From contig NZ_JAAAWO010000004.1 of assembly GCF_010500895.1 (NCBI RefSeq), forward strand, positions 282,267 to 346,266: DNA of 64,000 bases, given 5' to 3'. Position numbers and translations under genes: made by a program. The DNA comes from Alteromonas genovensis (lineage in GTDB: Bacteria > Pseudomonadota > Gammaproteobacteria > Enterobacterales > Alteromonadaceae). A model generated the notes under the pieces. The model made no database searches. It saw only the letters and a program-made list of their open reading frames with translations, and was not told where the DNA came from. Shown piece after piece: positions 56,900-63,953 of this stretch (position 1 is the stretch's first letter; each line of letters begins with the position of its first letter).

Positions 56900-56948
56900 T
56901 TGTAGGATTAGACATCATCTGACTTGCGGCTTCAGACAAACAGTAGAC
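56900..56948. repeat. 49-bp dispersed repeat, copy 2
   Basis: Matches 30781-30829 and abuts the attC at 56949, so it looks like a cassette-junction sequence. Confidence 0.75.
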
Positions 56949-57025
56949 GTTCAACACCGCCAGCAGGGTGAAAAAACCAGAGCGAAGAGGCGGTTTTTGC
57001 ATCCCTCTGGCTGGCCTTGTTAGGC
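56949..57025. repeat. attC recombination site (77 bp)
   Basis: The outer cores are GTTCAAC (56949-56955) and GTTAGGC (57019-57025), both exact matches to RYYYAAC and GTTRRRY. The arms CGCCAGCAGGG and TCCCTCTGGCTGGC pair, with inner AAAAAACC/GGTTTTT. The stop codon of the YfbU gene (minus strand) lies within the GCCTAAC core, the usual cassette arrangement. Confidence 0.82.
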
Positions 57026-57580
57026 ATTTTCTCTGTTACTTGGATGAACTCGCTCTTTAAGAATGCGGGTTAGATCATCTACAGATAATGGGCCAAAGTT
57101 CATGTTTTTTCGAATTTCTTCAAAAACTGAAAGCATTCTTCCATGCCCATCTAAAGATGGGCAATGAGAATTAAAATTTCTACCTTTGAATTCTTCAAAT
57201 CGCTCTAAATCATTAACAATAAAAGATGCAATTCCCATATAGGAAGATTCATTGTTTCCATCAAACCCAGGAAACTTAGGGTCTTTTCCAAACGGTTTCG
57301 CCGCCTCTTCTACATGTGCTTTTTCTTCTGCTGACAGCTGCTCATAACTATGCTCAATAAAGCTCCACATATCCAGTATATCAAGGACCTCTTTAACAAT
57401 TTCTGGATCATCTTGATCCTCAAAAGGTATCCCAGAATATTTCCAAGGTATTGCCCATAAGTTATTACTAAAGATTGCAGACTGTATGAATTTTGGCTCA
57501 ATTTCACCTTCTATTTCTAAATTGTCATACAGCTCACTTAGCATAAGGAGTATTAGCTTTTCACCATCTGATATTTTCAT
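57020..57580 (-). CDS. YfbU family protein
   Basis: 186 aa from ATG 57580, with GGAAGG upstream. KISDGEKLILLMLSELYDNL, ILDMWSFIEHSYEQL, KFPGFDGNNESSYMGIASFIV and GHGRMLSVFEEI match the YfbU (UPF0304) pattern. E. coli YfbU is of uncertain role, possibly linked to toxicity. It is the second gene of a two-gene cassette that ends at attC. Confidence 0.8.
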   Translation of the reverse strand: MKISDGEKLILLMLSELYDNLEIEGEIEPKFIQSAIFSNNLWAIPWKYSGIPFEDQDDPEIVKEVLDILDMWSFIEHSYEQLSAEEKAHVEEAAKPFGKDPKFPGFDGNNESSYMGIASFIVNDLERFEEFKGRNFNSHCPSLDGHGRMLSVFEEIRKNMNFGPLSVDDLTRILKERVHPSNRENA

Positions 57581-57593
57581 ATTACCTTCCAAA

Positions 57594-58094
57594 TTATTTA
57601 GCTGAGACAGGACGTTCCTGACGCTCGTCAGCGAGATCTTTCACAAAGGGCATGAAGCTATTAATCTTGTAATAAATCCTCTTCCCAACGTCTTTAATGG
57701 ATTCGGGGTCAGAAGCATCTGATAATGCTTCAATATCCTCATTTAACTCACGACACAGTGAGCTAGCTTTATTTACAAAGAGTTCAGAGAAGTTTGAGCT
57801 TTGCTCATTCAGAAACCTTGCATACTCCTCCACTTCCTTTGCAATACCATGAAAATCGACGCCTTTTAGCTTTTTGATATTACATGACGGCCCTATCTTC
57901 GATACAACGGATAAAATTCTATCTGTTTGGGCATGAACTTTTGAAACCTCAACTAAACGCCTACGATCGATCATCTCGTCTCTAACTTGTACTGCCTGAG
58001 ACGCGGAATCAGCAGCCTTACCAGCCTCAATAAATGCCCATATCGCAGCCCCAATAGATGCAACCGATCCTAATATTGACAATATACTTTCCAT
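57594..58094 (-). CDS. Membrane-anchored partner of the YfbU-like protein
   Basis: 166 aa with one N-terminal helix (ILSILGSVASIGAAIWAFI) and a mostly helical cytosolic part. Its stop is 13 bases before the YfbU start, so the two are cotranscribed. No family is recognised. A two-gene cassette of membrane anchor plus soluble protein suggests an effector pair, which is inference. Confidence 0.65.
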   Translation of the reverse strand: MESILSILGSVASIGAAIWAFIEAGKAADSASQAVQVRDEMIDRRRLVEVSKVHAQTDRILSVVSKIGPSCNIKKLKGVDFHGIAKEVEEYARFLNEQSSNFSELFVNKASSLCRELNEDIEALSDASDPESIKDVGKRIYYKINSFMPFVKDLADERQERPVSAK

Positions 58095-58671
58095 TTATTC
58101 CTCAGGTTGTTCTTTAGGATTGCCTAACAGCTTATTACTGAGACTTCATAGTAGCACCCGTTTGCCCTGAAAAACCATAATCTGTGTTTTCATAGGAAAG
58201 AATGTCAGACGTCCGCTTCACCTATAGCGGCCACTCGTCAGTTTTTAATTAATCGGAAACTGGTTAAGTGAAACAGGCATTTCATTTTCTTTCAATGCAA
58301 ACACAGAGTAAGATTTTTCTAGGGAAACGGGTGTTAATATGAAGCTTCAGAAACATTTTGTTAGTTAAACCCGTGAGTGGAATTTTGGTTGCTGTAATTT
58401 GCCTACCTGTTTTCGGGTGGATTTCTCACTGTAGTTGCATCTTTATTCCGAATGCGTTCTATAGGCGACGCTTTAGATTTCTTTGCAGAACTTGCCATCG
58501 GGCCTTTAGTCATACATAACGATGTAAATGCTCTTGCTGGGAGGCTTTTTTTTGAGTAGTTTACATAATATTATTGGCATTGGGATGCAAACACATGGGC
58601 TGCGCCGCTTAGCTTCAAATTTTAGCCCAAATATTATCGTCCTTCGGTGGGACATTAGCTAAAGGTGAAAC
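58095..58671. other. Gap between cassettes
   Basis: 577 bases between divergent genes with no supported reading frame. It contains AGGGAAACGGGTGTTA (58321-58336), which is also at 28600-28615 inside the HNH-splitting element. Decayed cassette material is likely. Confidence 0.5.
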
Positions 58672-59079
58672 ATGGATGAACAAACCAATACAATTGTAGG
58701 ATTAATATTTGGCGTAATTATGATAATAGTTACGTGGATAACAATTTCCAAACGCGAACAGCAACTTGATGAGCCTGATGACGATAGTGTCGTCTACCTA
58801 GAGCAATTAACTGCAACATCTACACTCCAAAATGGTGGTAAATACCTTCTCAGAATTGTACGGCAAAGCGGAAATTTACAAAAAGATGATCAAGTTTTTG
58901 ATTCATCTGATGCTGCTATCAAGGTTGCGATTTCTACTTTTAAGCGCGCAAAAATCGAATATGCCGTTATCACAAAAAATACAAACGTAGAGTTCTTTTT
59001 TAGGCGTCCATACCACCATCATGGTGGAAAGTCGGAAGGTAAAAAAGTAGGTAGTGTAGAGATCTATAAAATCGAGTAG
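58672..59079 (+). CDS. Small single-helix membrane protein
   Basis: 135 aa. An N-terminal helix (TIVGLIFGVIMIIVTWITI) is followed by a soluble domain with HHHGG near the end. No family is recognised. An attC-like palindrome follows six bases after the stop, so it fits a gene cassette. Confidence 0.6.
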   Translation: MDEQTNTIVGLIFGVIMIIVTWITISKREQQLDEPDDDSVVYLEQLTATSTLQNGGKYLLRIVRQSGNLQKDDQVFDSSDAAIKVAISTFKRAKIEYAVITKNTNVEFFFRRPYHHHGGKSEGKKVGSVEIYKIE

Positions 59080-59084
59080 CGCTA

Positions 59085-59187
59085 TGCTAACAATCGCATG
59101 GACTCGCCCGTAATCTTGCTAAAACACTATCACATCGACTTAGTCGCCTTTCTCCAGTTTTAGCTTACGTAATATTATACGTTATGT
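59085..59187 (+). repeat. attC-like site (103 bp)
   Basis: Starts TGCTAACAATCG and ends ACGTTATGT. Each core is one base off the RYYYAAC/GTTRRRY pattern. The inner arms CGTAATCTTGCTAAAAC and GTTTTAGCTTACG pair well. Confidence 0.6.
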
Positions 59188-59219
59188 GTGTGACAATCTT
59201 ATATGGATAGTTTTTCAGT

Positions 59220-60059
59220 ATGAGTTATATTTCCAAAGTTTTTAATGTAATGATTGCGTCTCCAGGTGATGTGGCTTCAGAGCGAACTATCATTCGTGAT
59301 GTTATTTATGAATGGAACGCTGTGCATTCCGAATCCAGGAATATAGTTTTAATGCCCATTGGATGGGAATCACATTCCTCTCCAGAAATGGGGGCGAGTC
59401 CCCAAGAGATAATAAATAAACAAGTTTTAGATAAGTGTGACATCCTAGTTGGTGTTTTTTGGACTCGTATTGGAACCGCTACGTCTGACTATACAAGTGG
59501 AACAGTCGAAGAAATCGAAAAACACATATCTTCTAATAAGCCAGCCATGCTTTATTTTTCTAGCCAACCTGTGGCAATGGATACAGTAGACCTAAACCAG
59601 GTCGAAGAGCTTAAAAAGTTTAAAAGCTCTTGTCAAAGTCGTGGCCTATACGAAGGTTATGATAGCCATTCCGACTTTAAAGAGAAGTTTTATCGCCATT
59701 TACAACTTAAAATAAACGAAAACCTTTTATTTAAAGGCATTAATTCGGAGAGTATTTCTCCATTAGTCGAGTCTTCGGCCCAATTACCCGAGTTGAGTCA
59801 TGAAGCACGTATTCTGCTTAAAGAAGCTAGCCTAGATCCTCACGGTCATATTTTGCATGTTCGTTACTCGGGTGGAACAGACATGCAAACTAATGGTAAG
59901 AACTTGATTTCATCAAACGAAAGAAGAGAAGTCGCTAAATGGGAGTCCGCTCTTAAAGAGCTTACACAGAAAGATTTGTTGGTTGAACGAGGGTATAAAG
60001 GCGAGGTATTCGAAGTAAGTAATTTGGGCTACCAAATCGCGGATATGATAGAACTCTAA
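59220..60059 (+). CDS. DUF4062-like (TIR-like nucleotide-binding) protein
   Basis: 279 aa. VMIASPGDVASERTIIRDVI, the central LMPIGWESHSSPEMGASPQEI and DKCDILVGVFWTRIG then EEIEKHISSNKPAMLYFS fit the DUF4062 fold, a Rossmann/TIR-like domain. The last 80 residues look like a winged helix (RREVAKWESALKELTQKDLL, VFEVSNLGYQIADM). Such N-terminal domains occur in effectors of abortive-infection systems. The stop codon lies in CTCTAAC, an attC-like core. It is likely a cassette-borne defence or stress gene, which is inference. Confidence 0.7.
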   Translation: MSYISKVFNVMIASPGDVASERTIIRDVIYEWNAVHSESRNIVLMPIGWESHSSPEMGASPQEIINKQVLDKCDILVGVFWTRIGTATSDYTSGTVEEIEKHISSNKPAMLYFSSQPVAMDTVDLNQVEELKKFKSSCQSRGLYEGYDSHSDFKEKFYRHLQLKINENLLFKGINSESISPLVESSAQLPELSHEARILLKEASLDPHGHILHVRYSGGTDMQTNGKNLISSNERREVAKWESALKELTQKDLLVERGYKGEVFEVSNLGYQIADMIEL

Positions 60060-60154
60060 CTGTAACGAGACCAGTTACATGGGAACAATTCTTCTGCACT
60101 GTACTTTCGCCGATATTGCGCGCCGTTGGCGCAAGAAAAGACAAGGATCTCAAA

Positions 60155-60595
60155 ATGACAAAACTCGCGGCATTATCTTCCGAAGCGATAAAAGAATCAG
60201 TTCATGCTAAGTTGGAAGCTTACAAAAATCTAAATATCCTTGAACAATTTGCCATGTTCATTGGTAAAGCTCAAATTCTTGAGTTTGGTTTGAAGGGATT
60301 GCTCACAAGGATGTACGGCGTTCCATCTGAGAATATGAAAAAGTGGACGCTTGGAAAAACTAAAAACGAGCTACGAGATAGAGGCTTAAGGCCAGATTTT
60401 ATTACCTTTCTAGAGAGTGTTGTTAATTATCGCAATGATATGGCGCATGAGTTTCTTCTTAACAATGCAATAACACAATCAATGGCAAATTTCAGCGAAC
60501 GTAAGCTTTATGGTGATCTATTTCGAGCAATTTATGAACTTGAAAAAATCATAATACTTTATGATTGGTGCGAAGAGAATAACGGCTGGCAGTAA
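60155..60595 (+). CDS. HEPN-motif protein
   Basis: 146 aa from ATG 60155 behind AAGGA. An all-helical protein with VVNYRNDMAHEFLL, a perfect R-x4-H HEPN RNase motif (RNDMAH). HEPN domains act as RNases in toxin-antitoxin and abortive-infection systems. No antitoxin is adjacent on the same strand. It lies 95 bases after the DUF4062-like gene and may work with it. Confidence 0.68.
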   Translation: MTKLAALSSEAIKESVHAKLEAYKNLNILEQFAMFIGKAQILEFGLKGLLTRMYGVPSENMKKWTLGKTKNELRDRGLRPDFITFLESVVNYRNDMAHEFLLNNAITQSMANFSERKLYGDLFRAIYELEKIIILYDWCEENNGWQ

Positions 60596-60784
60596 GGCAG
60601 TGTATTGATTACAACCTGCTCTGAAACTGTTAGGTGATAAAGTGGAACAAAGCCTGGCAGACTCTTGTGTACGTGTAGCAGATATTTTACTTTTCCCATG
60701 AAATACAGAATATGGTTTATCATGGGAGAAAACTGATACTGTGAAGTATCAGTAATAAGCTGTTATATGCAAGTAGCATATCCG

Positions 60785-61540
60785 TTAAGCGAAATCGGGC
60801 TTGAATACTTCTCGTGTTTTTTTGCTGAACCAATTGTTTGGTCTATTCTCAAGCAACGATAGTTTAGTCTCGACGCTATAGTCTTTAGTTTGTTCAGAGT
60901 AGTCGATTAGTTTCTGAGTATCTTTCCAGTAGTTTCGATGGAAACCATTTTTAGGTGATTGAACCAAATCCCTAATGATTACGGCGAGTAGTTTGTGTAT
61001 GTTGAATGACCTGTTTATTTGAACATAGTCAAGGTCTTCCATTTTCTCTGTAACAGGACTCTCATCCGACTGTTTACGATTTAAAGCGTTTATCCACTGA
61101 CCATGCGCAATTTTATTACGAATTATGCTCTCCTTTTCGATGATTTCTTTTACTTTATTTAAAATAGATTCGTGTCTTTTTTGTAAGTCACTGTTCTTAT
61201 TAATATCACCAACCTTGCTAAATGCAATATCAACTAAGAGTTTCCAACCAGCAACAATTCCATGTGCTCTAGTTTCTGCTTGGATATCCTCTATTTCACG
61301 AGGATGGAAAGCATTAGGAGTATTTTGTATTTGTACAAATTGTGATTCTGACCAAGCAGAATACAGGAGAGCAAACATTGTGGTTTTAGCTTTTAAAGCA
61401 AATGTATCCTTGTCTCTAATACAATTATTCAGTTCGCGAAGCTGGTTGGCTTTTACTTGAGATAAGTATCGAACATTTTCACTCTGTAGAACGTAGACGT
61501 TAAAAATTTGTTCTGGAGTTTTGAGAGGAGTTCTTGCCAT
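60785..61540 (-). CDS. Second HEPN-motif protein
   Basis: 251 aa. KESIIRNKIAHGQWI carries R-x4-H (RNKIAH) in a helical context, which suggests another HEPN nuclease fold. The N-terminal TMFALLYSAWSESQFVQ is typical of large HEPN/MAE_28990-type proteins. It is on the opposite strand and is followed to the right by a tRNA-like sequence. Confidence 0.65.
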   Translation of the reverse strand: MARTPLKTPEQIFNVYVLQSENVRYLSQVKANQLRELNNCIRDKDTFALKAKTTMFALLYSAWSESQFVQIQNTPNAFHPREIEDIQAETRAHGIVAGWKLLVDIAFSKVGDINKNSDLQKRHESILNKVKEIIEKESIIRNKIAHGQWINALNRKQSDESPVTEKMEDLDYVQINRSFNIHKLLAVIIRDLVQSPKNGFHRNYWKDTQKLIDYSEQTKDYSVETKLSLLENRPNNWFSKKTREVFKPDFA

Positions 61541-61559
61541 AAAGTCACACCCGCGGATT

Positions 61560-61637
61560 TGGTGGGGGGGACAGGACTCGAACCTGCATCACCACATCAT
61601 GGATGTGTAGTATTGAACCGTATTATACTTACCCCCG
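61560..61637 (-). tRNA. tRNA-like sequence, possible Met (CAT) type, probably decayed
   Basis: Read on the minus strand it has a D-arm-like GTAT/ATAC stem, an anticodon arm with loop TCCATGA (anticodon CAT, but C instead of U at position 33), a clean T arm (GCAGG-TTCGAGT-CCTGT) and an encoded CCA. The acceptor stem GGGGG pairs with a run of C, with mismatches at both edges. The odd position 33 and mismatched acceptor suggest a pseudogene or a derived tRNA. A plus-strand frame crossing it is spurious. Confidence 0.45.
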
Positions 61638-61694
61638 TGTATGCTAAGCATTCTACAATGAAAAGCTTTAAAGTCAAAAGTTTAGGTTTGTTGA

Positions 61695-61821
61695 ATATAA
61701 CAAAGCATTTAAAAGTGATTCTCAACGCATGGCATTTTTATTCCATCGTTGAATTAAGTGTTTACGGTGGTATGGTTAGGTTTTGTGATCGCGTTGTTCA
61801 TACCTTAGTGCACCGTTAAAT
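61695..61821 (+). repeat. attC of Vibrio VCR type (127 bp)
   Basis: It starts ATATAACAAAGCATTTAA and ends CACCGTTAAAT. GTTAAAT matches GTTRRRY, and the left core is one base off. The internal GATTCTCAACGC, the AAGTGTTTACGGTG stretch and the right arm GCGTTGTTCATACCTTA follow the long attC of Vibrio superintegrons, and the length is near the usual 126 bp. The sequence continues with GTCCGCTC, like other junctions here. Confidence 0.8.
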
Positions 61822-62170
61822 GTCCGCTCTTTTTCTTTTTGAGTCCGCTAAAGCTGGCTATGGGGCAAAAAAGTACGTATTGCCGACGTTCGGAGCTACA
61901 ATCGTTCAACGAATTCGCTTTTTATTTCACTTTCCTGTTTTGCGAACGCCCAAGTATATGGCTTGGCACTGTAAAGCTTTACTATACCAATAGTGATTTA
62001 TTTATATACGAACTATAGTTCGCATATAAATAGATCCGCAAAATATTAAGTTTGTTGCCAGCGCTGTCGCAGAAATGAATGATAAGAGGAGGTTCGGTTT
62101 GATAGAAATTAATATGCGGTTCAAAGGATCCGCATCATTTAAATGTTAGCTTTGCAAAGGAGTCTCAGCA
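61822..62170. promoter_or_regulatory. Gap with a 32-bp near-perfect palindrome (62000-62031)
   Basis: The palindrome is centred on AACTA/TAGTT, with 15 of 16 paired positions (ATTTATATACGAACTA and its partner). It lies 140 bases before the 62171 gene. It may be a repressor operator or a replication-like inverted repeat. The 5' part (61852-61900) shares AAAGTACGTATTGCCG with 55809-55830. Confidence 0.55.
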
Positions 62171-62680
62171 TTGTTCGATACATTGCCTTATGATTTGGTA
62201 AAGTTTTTAATGCAATTCGTTGTAATTGTGGTGGCAGGCGGGTATGTCTCAAAATACTACTCAAGCCTTCAAAAAGAAAAAGAAGCAAAGCAAAGGCTCA
62301 TTCATGAATTTTCAGAGATATTTGGTCAATTTATAGCTCTTCGATTCAAAGTGAATGTGCATCTATATAAACATGATGATAATGAGCCACATTACTGCAT
62401 GATGACGGCTCAAGAGTTAAAAAGATTAATAATTGATAGTTACAATGAATCATGCGATTTACTTGGGAGATATCAGGCAATCAAGCCTTTAATTCATGTA
62501 AACTTTAATATAAAAAGTGGAGAAATAGATTTACTGCATAATAAATACCATAGGTGGCGACGCTCACTTCGAGAAAGTAAGCCAATATATCAGTCTGAGC
62601 AAAAAGTAAATGACGGAGAGTATAAAGTTCTAAGAAGTACGTACTTAAATATTCTCAAACAAATGAAAGAGCAAAGCTAA
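62171..62680 (+). CDS. Membrane-anchored cassette protein, function unknown
   Basis: 169 aa starting at TTG 62171 behind AAAGGAG. One N-terminal helix (FLMQFVVIVVAGGYVSKYY) is followed by a charged, helical cytosolic part with HRWRRSLRESKP. No family is recognised. Its stop codon lies within an attC site and it is preceded by a VCR-type attC, so it is a complete gene cassette. Confidence 0.68.
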   Translation: MFDTLPYDLVKFLMQFVVIVVAGGYVSKYYSSLQKEKEAKQRLIHEFSEIFGQFIALRFKVNVHLYKHDDNEPHYCMMTAQELKRLIIDSYNESCDLLGRYQAIKPLIHVNFNIKSGEIDLLHNKYHRWRRSLRESKPIYQSEQKVNDGEYKVLRSTYLNILKQMKEQS

Positions 62681-62735
62681 CAAGGCAAATTTAGCCGACG
62701 CGCAAAAGGCGTGCGGCTGATTTGCGGCGTTTAAT
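62675..62735 (+). repeat. attC recombination site (61 bp)
   Basis: AGCTAACAAGGCAAATTTAG begins it and GCGGCGTTTAAT ends it. The arms GCAAATTTAGCCG and CGGCTGATTTGC pair, and the loop is AAAA. The size and layout are those of a class 1-type 59-base element. The core bases are near but not exact matches to the consensus. It is followed by GTCTGCTGATCGTC. Confidence 0.78.
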
Positions 62736-62748
62736 GTCTGCTGATCGT

Positions 62749-62961
62749 CTTTTCAGCCCCACAGCGTCAGAGGCTTGTACTTAGCGGACTCAGTGCTGTT
62801 GAGATTCGAAGAAGGAAAGTATTTAACATTAACGATGTTACGCGCACTCAGTTACCCCCTCGCTTTTTTGTCTCAATATTGCATGTTTGCATGCATTTTT
62901 GAGACATTTGCCGTGTAAACAAAGTGAAACTGCTAAAACACTACTGCATAATTATTCAGCC
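62749..62961 (-). repeat. Large inverted repeat, right arm
   Basis: Reverse-complement counterpart of 55601-55812. It includes AACGATGTTACGC on the plus strand (62831-62843) and a TGTCTCAA...TTGAGACA hairpin at about 62870-62907. Confidence 0.88.
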
Positions 62962-62982
62962 TCAAAATATCGATTCAGCATT

Positions 62983-63001
62983 GTCCAACAGCTTGTTGGA
63001 C
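62983..63001. other. Conserved hairpin, right copy
   Basis: GTCCAACAGCTTGTTGGAC. It is compensated relative to the left copy by one swapped base pair, and lies 78 bases before the 63079 gene. Confidence 0.65.
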
Positions 63002-63078
63002 AAATCACAATTAGACCTTTTCAAACGCCTCATTTTCATTAAGCTATACTTAATTGCACACTTTCAGCGAGATGAGTG

Positions 63079-63306
63079 ATGATAGACAAAACGAAGCTCA
63101 AGCACATTATCGTGTTTACGTTCGCATTCGTGATGTTTGGATTTGTGCCCATTTTTTTAATGCACGTTCTGACGAACGTTTTCGATATTATGTTAGTAAA
63201 TAACGATACAGCGCGTGCACTGCTGATGATATCGCCCATTGTCTGTTGCATGTCCGGCCTGATTTTAGCTTTCATCTGGCTCATTAAGAACCCCGAGCTT
63301 TTATGA
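63079..63306 (+). CDS. Small two-helix membrane protein
   Basis: 75 aa from ATG 63079 (a GTG three bases earlier is possible), with helices at about 10-30 and 48-68. No family is recognised. It is followed by the small soluble gene 63328, so the two were probably a bicistronic unit. The left arm carries a broken version of this pair. Confidence 0.55.
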   Translation: MIDKTKLKHIIVFTFAFVMFGFVPIFLMHVLTNVFDIMLVNNDTARALLMISPIVCCMSGLILAFIWLIKNPELL

Positions 63307-63327
63307 ATTGCAGACAGAGGACTGAGT

Positions 63328-63539
63328 ATGTGTATGAACAAGGTAGATATTGAAAAAATAGAGAAAGCAGCAGAAGACGCGTGCTTCGACGCTATGTTTG
63401 AAGTGCATCGACAAGCACGAAAATATGGCACGACAGTCGTCTCCGAGGTTGACGGGGTAACTATTGAAAACCGCCACTTTCTGACGAAGAGTTAGCAAGT
63501 CGGCAGTCACGTATTAGAAAGCTCAACAAAAAGCGGTGA
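63328..63539 (+). pseudogene. Frameshifted small soluble gene
   Basis: ATG at 63328 gives MCMNKVDIEKIEKAAEDA, then CFDAMFEVHRQARKYGTTVV and SEVDGVTIENR, and in this frame stops at 63495. Adding one base after CGC restores PLSDEELASRQSRIRKLNKKR to a stop at 63537, and this tail matches the left-arm copy (PLNDDELKILIRQAYKE). A one-base deletion is therefore the simplest reading. The family resembles short antitoxin-like proteins, unproven. Confidence 0.65.
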
Positions 63540-63953
63540 GCTAATTTAAAAAAGTTTAAAGTTCATGAACTGTCGCGCACTACAAATACCAATGCTTAAG
63601 CATTGTTAAATTTTGATTTATGAAGCGAGAAGCACAAAAAAGGCTCTATTAGTGCATTGTGAAGAAAAATATAACTGCGAAGAATAAACGTTTTTAATTA
63701 AAAGTATGCTCATCGACGCATTAAATGACGCCTCTGAATAAATATCTGACTAATGACCATAGACTTTCCTCAGTCTGAATGAAAAAAGAGTCCGGAAACT
63801 GCTACTAGTAGACCAGCTTTTAGCGCATTCTAATGTGTGAATTTGACCCGCGTACGACCTCTATTGGTAGACTGTGTCCGTCCGGTAATCCCCACATTCA
63901 ATTCATAAATTAGCTACGGCATGGTGTTCTTTTTTTGCTAAGGAGAATACCCA
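63540..63953. other. Gap before a probable insertion sequence
   Basis: 414 bases without a gene. From about 63875 the GTGTCCGTCCGGTAATCCCC string resembles the end of an IS66-type element, but the terminal repeat cannot be checked because the element runs out of the window. Confidence 0.45.

Noticed and set aside
61508..61819. 103-aa plus-strand frame
   Set aside because: It runs across the start of the HEPN gene, the tRNA-like sequence and the VCR-type attC, so it is a chance frame.
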